Made by a program: the position numbers and the translations under genes
Notes under the pieces: generated by a model
Told to the model about the DNA's origin: nothing
What the model saw: only the letters and a program-made list of their open reading frames with translations
Database searches by the model: none
In this document: positions 11,965 through 25,007 of the stretch, piece by piece
Layout of the letters: each line of letters starts with the position of its first letter
Position numbering within the stretch: position 1 is the first letter of the stretch
Assembly: GCA_907163375.1 (NCBI GenBank)
Contig: CAJQUW010007774.1
Coordinates: 186,001-250,000, forward strand
DNA from: Prostheceraeus crozeri
Taxonomy: Eukaryota; Platyhelminthes; Polycladida; Euryleptidae
Direction of reading: 5' to 3'
DNA length: 64,000 nucleotides

Positions 11965-13297
11965 CAGATTGTTTCATAAAAAATGGATCACCTTTAAACA
12001 TCGCCTTAACTTCAACTTTGTCTAACTCCGCAAAACTTGAACGAATTTCTCTGAAATTTGGAAGATATGTCAGTTGTGCTTACTAATATCATTGTTGGAA
12101 ATTTCAAGCATGAATATTGAGTTGTTTTCCTGTTATAGATAAAAAAGTAGTAGATAATTTGATCTTCATTTAGCAATGTTACACAAAATCATACCTCACT
12201 CTTATAAAATTACATTTGTTTCCTTTGTTATGTAATATGTTGTTCTACAAGCCAAAAGCTATCAAGCAAAACAAAAATAAAGAAAATCGGTCAATCACAG
12301 CCAGTATAGCACCATTATTCATCAACAATAATGTAACTGCTACATGTGATTAACTGGACTTCATGTTCCATAGCTTCCTGACTTCGTTGCGGTGGTGTTG
12401 GCAGCACTCCTGATTGCTTTCAGCTAGAAATCTATCTCTTACCGGTTGAAAACAATACAAAGCACAAATGAACAATAACGAGATCGCATTCACAAAAGGC
12501 AAAGTGTCAGCCTTGCTAGAACTAGGGTTTTCTTTGCGAGCTACAAGCAAGCGACTAAATGTCCCTTACACAAATGTGCATCGATGGCATAATGATGATT
12601 TTCGACTCTGTCGTAAAGAGGGTTCTGGCCGTCCACGCAAAACATCCAAACGACACACATTTACATCGTCCCTGGGTACAAGGTGGTGCGACTCTACTGA
12701 TTTGGGCTGGCATTTGGACCAATGGCCGCTCTGAACTTCACATACAGCAAGGAACCATGAATTCTGAACGCTATGTGAATGTTTTACGAATGAACATTGG
12801 CCAAATGACAGATCAACTTGGTGATCCATCGACTTGGTTATTTATGGATGATAATGCTACGTGTCACAGGAGTAGTAGAGTCAACTTATGCAAGTCTCAA
12901 TTAGGGCTTAGGACATTATCTTGGCCAGCTCGTTCTCCTGATCTGAATCCCATAGAAAATGTATGGAGTATTCTAAAACGTAACGTTCGTCGTTCACTGC
13001 TACCTACAGATGGCGTATCACAACTTACGTCACTGTTAAAAAGAGAGTGGAGAAAGTTAGATCAGTCAAAAATCAACGATATCATTGAATCAATGCCTAG
13101 ACGAATTGGTAATGTCATTGACAATAAGGGTAGGGCCACAAAATATTAGCTTCTTAAGAACCGTTACTGTATCATAGCTTATCAGATTATATAAGGACAT
13201 TTAAATATATTAGGGATATGAAATAAAATGAAAAATGCTTTCTGTATGTTTTATTTAGTCAAATTTTAGGATGATCCACTTTTTATGAAACGGACTG
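11965..13297 (+). mobile_element. Tc1/mariner-like transposon (1333 bp) with terminal inverted repeats and TA target
   Basis: The ends CAGATTGTTTCATAAAAAAT and, reversed, CAGTCCGTTTCATAAAAAGT form imperfect inverted repeats of about 34 bp. Each is flanked by TA (11963-11964 and 13298-13299), the Tc1/mariner target. The transposase relic lies inside in the + orientation. The ends look usable, so the copy could in principle be moved in trans. Confidence 0.85.
12468..13149 (+). pseudogene. Tc1-like transposase, internally deleted
   Basis: Frame 1 (from 12468) encodes the N-terminal helix-turn-helix region (ALLELGFSLRATSKRLNVPY, then a GSGRPRKTS linker motif). From about 12650 a second frame, open to 13149, resumes inside the catalytic domain: LLIWAGIW, then WLFMDDNATCHRS carrying the second Asp, and SPDLNPIENVW carrying the Glu. 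Exactly 34 residues separate this Asp and Glu, so the triad is DD34E type. The second HTH and the first catalytic Asp are missing (roughly 100 residues), and the two parts are out of frame. The protein cannot be an active transposase. Confidence 0.85.
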
Positions 13298-13367
13298 TAC
13301 TTAATAAAAATTCATTCTGAAAACCGAATGTACATGTGTATCAAAATGTGTCATATTACATGTAAAT

Positions 13368-13484
13368 GGGCATCTTCTTATGTTTAGCTATTTTTAGGAA
13401 AACTTCAGCGTAGCTGGGCGAATTGCATCGCCCTCCCATAATTTTGAAGTTTTCCTAAAAATAGCTAAACATAAGAAGATGCCC
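13368..13484. repeat. Perfect 40-bp inverted repeat (hairpin, 37-nt spacer)
   Basis: Arms 13368-13407 and 13445-13484 are perfect reverse complements. Inside the spacer GGGCGA and TCGCCC can extend the stem. It lies 70 bp outside the right end of the Tc1 element and is not part of it. It could be a tiny foldback element or a hairpin RNA precursor; no target duplication is obvious. Confidence 0.85.
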
Positions 13485-13489
13485 TCCTC

Positions 13490-14950
13490 TCCACATTATA
13501 TAAATGCATGAACATTGTGCAGTCATGCTCAACCAAAGCTGAAACTCAATGTCATATGATCAATTGACATTGTTCTAAAAAGCAAAATTCAACAATTACT
13601 GCTGTAGATTAACTGCACACGTTATGTAAGTAGTAGATAAGGTGTGATTCAATAATTTATCAAATATGCTACTTGCGCATTTGTCTTAAGTATATCAAAG
13701 TGAAATGGGAAACTTTAACTTGAAGTTTGCTTTACATATCATATCCCACCAAAGATATCCTAAGATAGAATTTCTACTTAGCCCTCGAGTTTAAGATTTC
13801 AGGATCAAATAATAAGTAGATCCAATGATAACCCGTTGAATTCCTAATGCTGACTGTTTATACATAATTAAGTCTCATTTACACCCATTCTCATGCAGGA
13901 GTCCTAGCGGTAAAAAGTATTGCATTCCACAAATAAATGAACGTAGTGTAACAACTAATGTTCTACAGCAATTATCTATCTACTACGTGCCATGTGCTAG
14001 TATACAGTGTATAGCATGAGAAGATGTAGAAGCGGATATGTCAATGTGGTTATTATATTTCCTTGTATGCATGTGCCAGAATACATCTACCGCGTTCTCT
14101 ATAATGATTAATATCAATCATTGCTCAAAGCTCAATGGAGTTTCTTTTCCCTTGGACTGGTTATCTATTGGATACAACAAAGTTGAAAATGTGGTCGCCA
14201 TGACTGAATTAGGTAAAGTAAAGTAATGACTTATTTCATTCTAACAATTTCATTGTGAAGAATGATAGTAAATGAGACATGAATGTTGATCCTTGAAAAT
14301 GTTTGATGAGAACAGACATCATACCAACATTGATCAAGTAGCGACAATACGATTATTTCCATTATTTTAGGATGAAGTTGAATATTAGCAAACACAAGCA
14401 AGTTATAAATTACTATCTATCAATAAACACAACATTCTCATTCGGATCCCGTAATTGATATCTTTCTTCCTATCAATAGATCGTCCAATTTTGATAGATA
14501 AAGCCAGCAGTCTGAATGATGACGGATGGAGAATCGGAGATATTTTTACTGCAGTTTGGATAAAATCTTATCGAATGAATTAATAGTTTCTTCGATGCTA
14601 TCTAAAAGTCGAGTGAGGTTTATTTTTCATAGTTGTGCGCACAACGCTTGCATATCCTCGTTGATGGCTCTGAGGAGACCAGATATCAGAGCAATGCTCT
14701 CAAGAGGATTGAAAATAAATGATCTGCGATCGACTACCGTCAAGAGGATTGAAATGATTAACGGAAATGAAGTTGATCAAGATGGCCGACTTTTCCACAA
14801 GTTCATTAACTGATCAGTACGTTGAAATGCAATATTCAAAAGTTATGATATTACAAACACAGACTCCTCTACTAACTATGGCCACTGTTCATCACTATTT
14901 ATAGAGAAGATTATGATGATAAATTCCTTGAGTAAAAATCTGCAGTGAAC
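13490..14950. other. No recognisable gene
   Basis: Small frames at 14038-14226 and 14526-14813 have no recognisable domain. A 14-bp word (CAAGAGGATTGAAA) is repeated at 14700 and 14741, giving a short local direct repeat. Confidence 0.4.
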
Positions 14951-14954
14951 TCCT

Positions 14955-15085
14955 TAGTCTGAGTGCTTAGCCTAGCGATCTTTTGGTCTAGAGGTCGAGT
15001 CCCCACAAGGGTCATTGAAAGTCGACAGGAAAGGCATCCGGACTAAAGGCATCACAAAAGTCTAGAAAAGTCTGACTGGCATGCC
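14955..15085 (+). repeat. tRNA-derived SINE family A, partial copy
   Basis: Contains GTGCTTAGCCTAGCGATCTT, the AGAGGTCGAG box-B region, GTCGACAGGAAAGGCATCCG and AAAAGTCTGACT, all in family order. The first ~25 bp of the tRNA head and the distal tail are lost. Confidence 0.75.
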
Positions 15086-15611
15086 TTCACCACGACAGAA
15101 GTGGTGCAAAAACCTCATTCACCAATTTGATAATTTCTCAAATTTTATCGGAATATTTTTAGATTTTTTCAGTTGATTGCAAAATTATTATGTTACAATA
15201 TTTTTTCACCTACAAAACTAAAGATTTCGGAGTATGATCGCTAATAACAGCAACGGTTTTAATAGCAACGGATATTTAATGTCAAAATTTCATCTGAAAT
15301 ATTAATTTGCTGATGTCTATAGAATAATTTCTAAAAATGTGCATATGTTACCCACAATATCAAGACCTTTTACGGATACCGAATTACAGATGCAAATAGA
15401 ATTGCTCGTAGCAAAATTTGACTATTGATAGCTTTTATCTTCTCAGATAAATTTACTCAAATTTCCAGATGATCGATTGATACGGAACGGGCAGTAATTT
15501 AGCTTCAAATGATTATTGAAATTAGCGATTACATTTTTAAAAGAATAATATCACACTTCTGGTCCACGTAGTGCCTGAGATTCTGATTTTTAAACAGAAG
15601 GAAAGTAACTG

Positions 15612-15685
15612 CGCGTCTTAGTGGATTTGAACCACCGACCTCTGACATTCTAGGCGGACGCTCTGCCAACTGAGCTATCGACGAG
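15612..15685 (-). repeat. tRNA-like sequence (pseudo-tRNA or SINE head)
   Basis: On the minus strand the D arm (TAGCTCAGTTGGCAGAGC) and T arm (GGTGGTTCAAATCCACT) are excellent and correctly spaced. The anticodon-position triplet reads AGA, but the anticodon stem has two mismatches, the acceptor stem does not pair well, and the long variable arm of tRNA-Ser is absent. It is therefore a tRNA-derived relic and not a working tRNA gene. Confidence 0.65.
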
Positions 15686-15699
15686 CGACAGCATGAATG

Positions 15700-17093
15700 A
15701 AGTCCTCAATTGAGGAATCTGCGTAATCTAATCAGATGGTCTCATCCCCCAAGACAACATAGCATTAGCCGTCAGGTCAAACTACTAATGCCAAGATATC
15801 AGTAATTCAAAGCCAGCATTATGCTTTAAAGCGGGGACTTAGTCTACACAGCAAAAAAAACACCTCCGAGCAACCAAAGGGAAAAAGTAGTAGTTCGGAG
15901 GGGAATAGTAGCAGGAAAGCAATGTCGGTCAGTCATAATTGCGTAGAACAAAGAACTTCTTGCGCTTGAAACCGCATACTCGTTGTTCGGCATATGTCTA
16001 TCCAGTTTTATCTTTGGCTGTTCGGACTTGTTCGGAGTGTAATTTTATGACTTTCTTGCGGATTAAAGTTGACTTACAGATAAAATTAACCACTTTCTAA
16101 TCAAGTCTGGAATGTTCGGCGCAATATTTTACCAGCTTCGAGTAAAATTTTGTTGTCCGGAATTGATTTGTTGTTCGGATTTTATCTACACCCTGTGAAA
16201 CCCTGTCCTACTTCGCATAAGATGACGCCGGCCAATGCCAGTTCGGCATTGGTGAGCCTCAAATTTCGAATTTATGGGCACAACTTATATTAGCACACAG
16301 ATTATTCAAACAAATAGAAACCTTAGAAATAGAATTACTCCATAATTATTGTTAGTAGTTTTTGCGATTGAAAATGAAAGGAATAGCAGCGAGCCAGGTG
16401 AGCCACAGAGACAGATTCATTTCCCAGTGGGTTAGTCTAGAGCGGACAATTCTCGCTATGTACATCCTAAGTGCGCCTGCCGAGTTCTGCTTGATTTTCT
16501 TTTTCTAGGAAGATGATCAAAGGAAAACACAAATTGTTAATGACTATTTTCGATAAAAGTATATTTGTCTGCATTTTTTTGATTAAATGAAGAAGTATTC
16601 GGCCTAGATTCATAATTTGTGGCATGGGTGTATGCAGGTCATCTTCTATCATGTTCCTGGAGATGATGTCTGTGAATCTAAACTCACATAGATTTAGTAA
16701 ATATCGGCAACTTTGATGATATTTTAACTGAAAGTTAGCTGAAGCGATGCATGATTTTTAACATAACAGTATAAAAGATGACCTGAAGCCATTCCATATC
16801 ACAAATAAGGCTCCAAACTTATTTCTTACTTAATCAGAGGAGAAATGTTATTTTTACCGAATGCTTCCGTCAGTCTGCTTCTCATTGGATTTACATGCAT
16901 TTCCTTTGATCCTGTCTGGCAAGAATAGGAATCGGATTGAACTCGGAAGACGCCATGGGGTGTGCATCACTCTCCGAAAGTCTCATGTTCGCCCTTGTTC
17001 CCTGTGGAAACTCGTGCTAGCGGCCGCACATGATTGTGGAAACAGCAATGAATATTTTTCTATAGATTTGATAAAGATCAGTGCCTTTATTAC
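15700..17093. other. Presumed 3' intron of the MTMR9-like gene or intergenic
   Basis: Lies downstream (minus-strand sense) of the MTMR9-like exon, whose donor site is at 17093. No further exon with a recognisable myotubularin C-terminus was identified, so the gene must continue in short or distant exons. No repeat family was recognised. Confidence 0.4.
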
Positions 17094-17407
17094 CTCAGTT
17101 TCTTCCTTTGTATAGACGAGTTGCAGGTGAAAGTTCCAAATTGACTGCCTTGTGAGTGATCATGTAAGGCGATGAGAAAGTTTTCATTGAATTCAAATGC
17201 GGAAGGCGTTTGTCGCCACATTTGCCAGACCGCATCTAAGAACTGTGTAAAAACAGGGCCCGCGTGTTCTTCTGCATAACCGAGCATGTAGCGACATCGC
17301 CAAGGGAACGGATGTGAAAATGAGATCCACTCTTTCTCAATTAGTGTTTGAAAGCCTTCGAGAGTTCGATACCGAGGCTCCATCAGAAGTTGAACAAGAG
17401 AACACAC
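17094..17407 (-). CDS. MTMR9-like myotubularin-related pseudophosphatase, downstream exon
   Basis: This 314-bp exon is bounded by an acceptor (pyrimidine-rich tract then CAG at 17408-17410) and a donor (GAG/GTAATA at 17093). The 104 codons start VCSLVQLLMEPRYRTLEGFQ and include IEKEWISFSHPF followed by RC, PVFTQFLDAVWQMWRQTPSA, FEFNENFLIALHDHSQ and SQFGTFTCNSS. This is the C-terminal half of the myotubularin phosphatase domain. The HPF-xx-RC segment and PVF-xx-FLD-xVWQ match MTMR9 best among family members. It joins in phase 0 to the exon at 25008-25180. MTMR9 proteins are inactive partners that bind and stimulate MTMR6/MTMR8, which act on PI(3)P and PI(3,5)P2. The final codon is split (phase 2), so at least one more exon follows. 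Confidence 0.8.
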
Positions 17408-20400
17408 CTGAAATGAAAGGGAAGAGAAAGTCAAAAGTAGAGTCATATCATCTTACCAAGCTGATAGGTTTCTTCAAAAATGAGGAGTTCATCTTCGGAA
17501 ATAAATTTCCATGAGCAGAAGCGAAAAGACAATTGAGTTATTGAGTTAAGTGTAAAACATAGACTGAAAATACGGAAAACTGAATAAAATAATGACAATG
17601 TTTTCATTTGAGAGATTACCATGTCAAATGAAGATTTCTTTCTCATAAAATGAAGTGAAGTTTTTGTCTTTCAATGTGAAATTATCCTAGAGATTACATT
17701 TGTAATTTTCGAATAGAGAAGAGATAAGCTCATGAGGACATGTACTGGCAGCAACAACAGACGGATCAGCAGAAAAAACGATTAATGTCACACTAGCTGA
17801 GCCTTACCTTGAAGAGAGAATGAATTAAAAAACACTGTAATCGGTCATTTTCTTCAATATAAGTTGATTGAAATCCCAAAAATTAGCTTTTAGATGCTTA
17901 TGGCTCTGTAAGATTGCTTAAACAGCTACATGTAATTTAAGATGGATTGTCCAATACACCTCTACCATCTCTCATGCGAATGCTGTGATACAGTCGTTCC
18001 CAAGAACAATGCCACGGATTACACAATGATCCGATAGAAACTGGGAACAGAATTCATAACAGAGCAAGATGTAATCATTCAAGCACCTAACTGAGCAAGC
18101 TCTTGTCTTTCAGTTCACTTGTATCAGTCACCATGTAATTGCACACCCTACTGGCAGTTGTTTCAGATAAGGAGACCTAAAACTAGACCTGTAGACAGAA
18201 AAAGCAACGTTGAGATTTAAATGCAGGATTTGGCAACGCCTCAGTAATCCGCATTGAGGGTACTCGATGTTCCGGCAATAGATATCGAAAATCCTATTGA
18301 GACTGAAATCATAAACTGAGCAACTATAGAGTTGATTTTTTTAAAAAAACGGACCACCTAAAAATATGCCGAAATTGAATTGATTTTCATGTCCTCCAAT
18401 CGTGCTGCGCATCAACATGCCGAACATCATTCGAGAGCTTACATTCTTAGCCTTCAATTAAGCTATGATAAACTTGTATCCGGTATAGTGGTAGCTGGAC
18501 AGTGGTCAAAGCAAGAAAATCGTTCAATTTGACAATCGTATTTTTTCATTAAGGAGACATGTGAGCATGACAATTTCAGACACGAGACGAACTTGCATTT
18601 TATGAGCTTTCTTTCAATATAGATTGTTGCTAATCGAAATCAGCAGACTAGGAGAGAAGCACCAACATCGCAAATTTAATGGCTAAAAATATCATATTCT
18701 CACTTCCATCAAATTATGTCAGTCCTTGGTATTTTCAGAATTTTTGGCGATGCAACAAGCAAGAATATGCAAGTTTCATTAAAATCAGTTCAATAGTTCT
18801 TTTTCAATCGTCTTTTCACATTTTTCTCAAGACCATAAATTTCATTTCAATGAATGCACAATTGATGAACATGAATATTGTGGTGACAAAACAGAGACAA
18901 ACCTTACATATCTCGCATCATACACAGGGTTGGAGCTTGGGTTTTGGGTCAAAGATAGGTTCTCCATACAAAACTTGAGATTTATGCTGCATACACAAAT
19001 CAAGTTATAAAAATTAATTTGTCTACTTGAATCCTAGGAGAAGTGATGAAGAACTGCATGATGAGAGAATGAAGATCTGACTTTTTATCAAAACTCCACT
19101 CAATTCACAGAATATTTCAAATAAGAAACACCACTTGTGGTTATTAGCTATTTCATTTTGGGCTTGACAATACCGGTCATGAAAGTTCGTACATATTGTA
19201 TTTGGTGCAGGCTTACATGCATTTTGTTGTATTTGTGAATATTGGATATTCACATATTTCATATATTTATATCTCCAAAGTTATCTTCACACTCCTAAAA
19301 AGTCTGCAACAGTCGACATTTATCTAAAAAAGAACTCATTCCAATTTCGCATTCTAAATATGCTTAGCCATGCACTCACTACGCAGGTATCCTATCGTAT
19401 AATAGCGGCGGGCCACACAGTCCTGCGCCTTCTCAGGTCAATGGGGACGCTCACATGGTGAGAATGGAAGCTCTTGAATGATGTATGGCACGTTGTTCCG
19501 CGACACTACCAGAAAGCATGAGAATCTATTGAATTTCGACATAATGATCATAATGATAATGATAATAAGAGGACTAAATGAACCACAGACTTGAACAGCT
19601 TAAGCGCTAGTGGTTAATATAGATGATATAATTGATGAAGTATTATTTTTAATCTATTATAGATAATTGTGTTCAAGCGCGAGGTTCGGGATGATCCCGA
19701 AACTTCATCCCGAATACTTTTACTAATTTTAATAATGCAGCCGACATTGCTATTGTCTGTGGATGATATCTATCCTATTGCTTATCATTGTGATGTATTT
19801 TGTACACACAAAATGATAAACATATTTTGGTGAACACATATTGATAGCGTGATAAACATATTGTCTTTGAATAATTAAGCTCCGCGGATGCCTCTACACG
19901 ACTACACGAGCAAAAACAGTCACGAAATTTATCTCCTTTCATTGTTTATGGCGCCATTGTTCCATTCTCACATAATCTTCGTTACAAACACATTGAACTG
20001 ACAGTGCTAGTACATTGAAACTGAATAGAAAGTGGCGGAATATCTTATGACCGGATGAAAATGATGTATCACGCTTTGGTGAGTCTATCCAATGCATCTT
20101 TTCACTTGTCAAGAAGTTCAAGGTCCAATTTATCGATCAATCGGTTCGACATGCGTCACATACAGTAGCATAAAGATTAGCATAGATATTCGTCGCCTTT
20201 TGGCTTGTGTGATTGGTCGAGAGAACCCTTGCAGAAGTGGCTTGCATCAGCGAACCCATGAACTTCCACGGCCAGATTGCAGGCAGGCCTGGCAAGTGAA
20301 AAGTGCCAATTATAAACTCAATTTTTCTTCATGACAAATCCGTCAGAAGGAAACATCACTGTTCACATTGTTCGACTCTTCACGATCCAAATTTACTGAC

Positions 20401-23400
20401 TGCACATTTTATGTGTTGTCAGTATTCTCGTTCGTCAGAATTCAGGCTTGAATTTGCATATGGTTCAGTGGAAAATTGATTTTCTTGCCCCTTGAGAAGA
20501 GATCTGACCGTGATCATCAGAATTGAAAAATATCATCTCTAGACCCAAACACGCAGACAAGGCACTTTATCTCTGTGGTTCTGCCATAGCGCTCGAATCA
20601 ACACTGTCTTGATCTATAGCACGCTCGTGTTCATTATAGAATATAGTAGAATAGAAAAGAAAGCGTATTTATTCATGAATGAAAATCGGTCATTAGACAA
20701 GTCATGAAGTAGTACACATATGATCAAAAACTCAAATAAGCGGCTGTGCATTCAGAAATAACGGTTCAAGGTAAGAAAAAATGCTACAATTTCACTGAAA
20801 ACATAGGGACGATTGTGCAAAGATGTCCAAATGTTACAAGCGTTTTGGAGTAAAAACCTAATATATGTGAAATTTTAAGCCGATTGGACAACGTTTAGGG
20901 GTCGCGCAAAGAGGTGAAAGTGAGGTCACTTTGTCGTTTTTGGGCTAAAAATAGCCTCTGACGTCATTATATGACCTCGAATGACCTTTTCGACCTCTTG
21001 CTATGATAGATAAGAGTTATATTTATTTTTGTTGACAATACATTATATGGCTCTAAAATGCTTCATTTCATCGGAAATCGGCATTTTATGATCAAAGTTT
21101 AGGCAATTTCCAAGGGTCACGTGACCACTGTAGGACACGATGTTCTAACACAAGATGTCATTTTACAGCGAAACTAAGCATTTTAGAGCCATAAAATGTA
21201 TTGTCAACAAATATAAATGTGATCCCTATCGATCATGACATGTGGTCAAAAAGGTCATTCGAGGTCACATGATGACATCAGGGGCTATGTCATTATCCAA
21301 AAACGACAAACTGACATCACTTTGACCTCTTTGCGCGACCCCTAAACGTTGTCTAATCGGCTTAAATTTTCACATATATTAGTTTTACACCAAATGTCCC
21401 CATTTGGCCGCTGAGCACCTGAACTTTTCCAAACTTCGGTTTTTTTTGACACACGCTAATGGACATCAGTCTTACATGTGACAAATGACTTGGCAGTCTA
21501 CTCGCGAATGTTTTTTCTGGAATATGATTATTCATTTTTTCAAACGTTCTTTGGCTCTTGGACAAAACTTAAGGAAGGAGCGAAAATTACTGTAACTGAC
21601 ATAGCTTTAAAAGCATGCAATATTCTTTATGTCTCGATCATTTAAGCTCTTAGAATCAATATTGTTGTGCTCTTGCATTCCGAAATAAAACTTATATGAT
21701 GAAAGTAACTATCTATACCTCAGCTCACTGACTTATCTTTGCCTGATAATCAGACCGGGAACAGGGCCCTGGCACTGAATTTATGAAATACGACCGGACC
21801 GCCGATTTTCAAGATAAATTTCCTTGATGCGCTCTTAAATTCCGCATTCCCTTTTGCGCTGCGCTGATGCACAGTCGAGTTTAATTAATGCGTTCGGTTA
21901 GCAACCATGTCTAGCATGACGAACGCTAATATCATAGCTAGAAGGTATGCTTCCCTGACACAAATCGATAATCTTCTCCCTATGAATGACTCTAGTTCTG
22001 GATTGAAATACCGTCTCATTCTGCACAGAACACGTCACAAAAACTATTTCTGCGTGATGTTACACACAGCATTTTGGATAACTTATTGATAACAAAGAAT
22101 TTTCCTTTGTCAAGCGCAAGTGATAATGACGGTATTGAAAGCAAGCAAGCACGCATGCAAATACAAGCATTTACTATATTCATCAAAAATTGCATTCAGT
22201 TAGTAGCTATGTGCGTGAGTTTATGAATACTCATGTGCCTTAATTCTGAACAGTAACAGCTTGAATGAAACTTGAACCATGATAACTGAGTTTTCAAACA
22301 CAATTTACAAATGTATTCTAATGGGTTGGTTAATGACCTAAAATATAGCGATCGTGGGCCGCGCTCGGTCTGTGGCTAGCAAGCTGAAACAATCCGAACC
22401 TGTTCCCACCCTCCTGTTAGTCATGATCTACTATACTGTATATTTTAGTCAACCGTAATGACATGCATAAATCATCACAAACACAATCATTCTAAAATAT
22501 CAAAAAAGCGGATTTAACATGAATAATTTCAAACCGACTTTTGATGTCGTTCATCAAAGCTATAAAGCTTACATTTCCTCTATTTTGAGACGGCAGTTGA
22601 TTCAATATTAGTTGAATCTTGTTTGGAAGTGAATGAAAATGTTTTACTTCGTCTGACACTTGTGATGATGCGAGTGTAAAGGCTTTATCCGTCCGAAAGC
22701 AGACATCCCTCTATCTTTGATGTGGAAACAACGTGGGGTTATTCTATCGAAAGAAATGAGGACAGACTGAATGATAGAAGCAGGTGAAGTTTTTTCATCG
22801 CAGATTTTGAGTTGTGATCAAAAGCTCCTTATTCTTGTGTACTATCTGAAATCGAGGCTTCTCATTCATCCCACGGGCTATGTAAAGCATCTTCTGATGA
22901 AGAACGGTCTCTGTTCATTCTGTGTATGAGATATTCCGAGGTACTTGTACATCCAGTAAATCAAAGAATGAAAATTGCTTCTTCACACTCTCACCACCGA
23001 GATTTCTTCTCAATTTCTGGAAATCGGAAAGGGTGACACTTTTGAATTGGTATTGGGAAGAAGAGATAAAAAATTCAATTAAAATAATGGGAATAACACA
23101 TCCTTAATCAATTCAAATTGTTCCTCTCAGGTGGGATAAGGTTGAATGAAGATTCAGAGATTAAATGTTCAGAGTAGAACAATTCTTCCATTCGTCCATG
23201 GCAGATGAAACGCAGCACAATTTCGATATCAAACAAAACTTCAGTGCATATTCGGATTTGTAGGAAAATATTTGCAGACAGACTGCGTACTGTTTTCAAT
23301 CAACTCGACGCTGTTGTTTTTCAATATTATTAGAAATTCGTCCATTGCCCTAGAGTTTCTCGTTCATTATTTGCGTTGCTGAAGATGCGAAATAATGATT

Positions 23401-25007
23401 ATGGATGAGCTGATGTCAATATTGGTGTACGTATTGTACGAAGATTTTCTTACCGCGCAATTAATTGTGCAAGAAAGCATTAATTGTTCAGAAGTGAATG
23501 CGATGAGGTGACAGTATTAGTTATTCTTCTTGAATAATTCTAAAGCCGCGCTTTCTTGGCTTTCGATATGAATCAGATTCTAGATGGCCTCGAACAGGTG
23601 ATTCCTCATTATTCAGTTAACCAAGTTCTACTATGATTCATTGGCCTTCAATTAATAAGATTTCGTTATTGAGAAAAGAAAAACAAAATTAATACGTATC
23701 TACAATTTGGATTTCTAATAACAAAGCCGAGCCCGTTAACCGTTAATTTATCAAAAAAAGAGTCACGATAAAATTCATTAGCTCCCTTGATGAAACTTCA
23801 TGTAGTACCTTGAGGTGCAAACAAATCACAAAAAATAAAAATTGTCGTGTTTGTAAAGCTGCATGATACGTGTGTGGACAACTTTTGGTGCTTATACTTA
23901 CATACATGCACTCGAGCATGTACAAGCATTGTAAAGAGTTTCGTATTGGGCACTTAAATGTCGTTGTAATTGAGACAGTCTTCAGCACCAAGCAATGGTG
24001 CTGTTTTGTAATAATATATTGCAAACTAGGCAGATCGCTTTTCAAACAGATACCTTCACAATCGCTTCAAAACATAGGCTTTTCAAACGGCCAGGCACCA
24101 GCGACCTACACATTTTCACACTAACTTCACAACTGCTGACTTGGCTAAATGTTTAACCAAGCTTTACCCTATTCAAACCATATTTTTCACTGTTTATACT
24201 TGGTTAAACTCGGGTTTAAGCTAAGACGCCCTGTGATATTCGGTAAACTAAGCAAACATGCTCTTTATGTAACAGATTCTTTAACGAGCTTCGTCATAGC
24301 TCATATTGTTCTTCAAAAATGAATCGATCATTATTAAGGTTTCATAAAATTGCCAATAATTATTTTGATTTTCCCTTTGGAAATTTATTTACACTGTAAT
24401 TGCAAAGTCACTTGGAAAGTCAAAGCGGAATAAAGAACATCATACTATCGGCTATAATAGTAATTAGGATGAAAATAGCCAACAAGTATATCCGATATTC
24501 GATATGATTCGGATTTCATCTACATTCATCATACACAACATCATGCATTAGATACTGTAAGTCATATCTTTTGTACACGCAATTCATTCAGGCAGCATGA
24601 TATTACATGTTTTAAAAATTTACACAAGAAAATAATTGATTCATCAGGCTCAAAGCGGAGATATAGGATGTACTAATAACAACTCTTTATTCAATCCATG
24701 ATTTTATACACTTATACAATGTTTATACAGCTCAAATGGAATCATGAAAAAACTAAAAATCCTCATTACTGACTGCAGTTCTAGCTCGAGGTAACTTTTC
24801 ATGGAAGAAGCCTCGTCTAGTTTATTTACATCACTTTGGATCCGGGCTAATAAGATTTGTTTGTCCAATGTTTTGCACTATTCGATGACATTTAAGTGTG
24901 CGACGTTCTAACAGGCGACCTGTTTCACCAGGTTGGTTTCATACACCTATTCAAACAGGGTTTCAATTTCACCCTGTTTTCTTTAAAATGAACGCTGATG
25001 AACTTAC
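17408..25007 (-). other. 7.6 kb intron of the MTMR9-like gene
   Basis: Donor CAA/GTAAGT (25008/25007) and acceptor TTTCATTTCAG/GTG (17408) flank it, both close to consensus and both phase 0. Small frames in it (18679-18978, 19023-19262, 20092-20334, 21362-21565, 23743-24124) lack domain signatures. It hosts the palindromic element at 20843-21397. Otherwise AT-rich and unassigned. Confidence 0.7.
20843..21397. mobile_element. Palindromic (foldback) MITE, about 555 bp
   Basis: Arms about 20843-21070 and 21169-21397 are imperfect reverse complements over about 228 bp. Shared blocks include CTAATATATGTGAAA, ACGTTTAGGGGTCGCGCAAA and TTGTTGACAATACATT. A central spacer of about 100 bp separates them. 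There is no ORF. Target duplication and superfamily were not resolved. Confidence 0.75.

Noticed and set aside
15612..15685. Functional tRNA-Ser(AGA) gene
   Set aside because: The anticodon and acceptor stems do not pair properly and the long variable arm of tRNA-Ser is missing; annotated as a tRNA-like relic.
16380..16440. Minus-strand stretch reading MNLSLWLTWL with a CTCTAG acceptor in the correct phase, considered as the next MTMR9-like exon
   Set aside because: The SLW motif and phase fit the family, but the frame hits a stop before any donor site and the rest shows no similarity; the match is probably chance.
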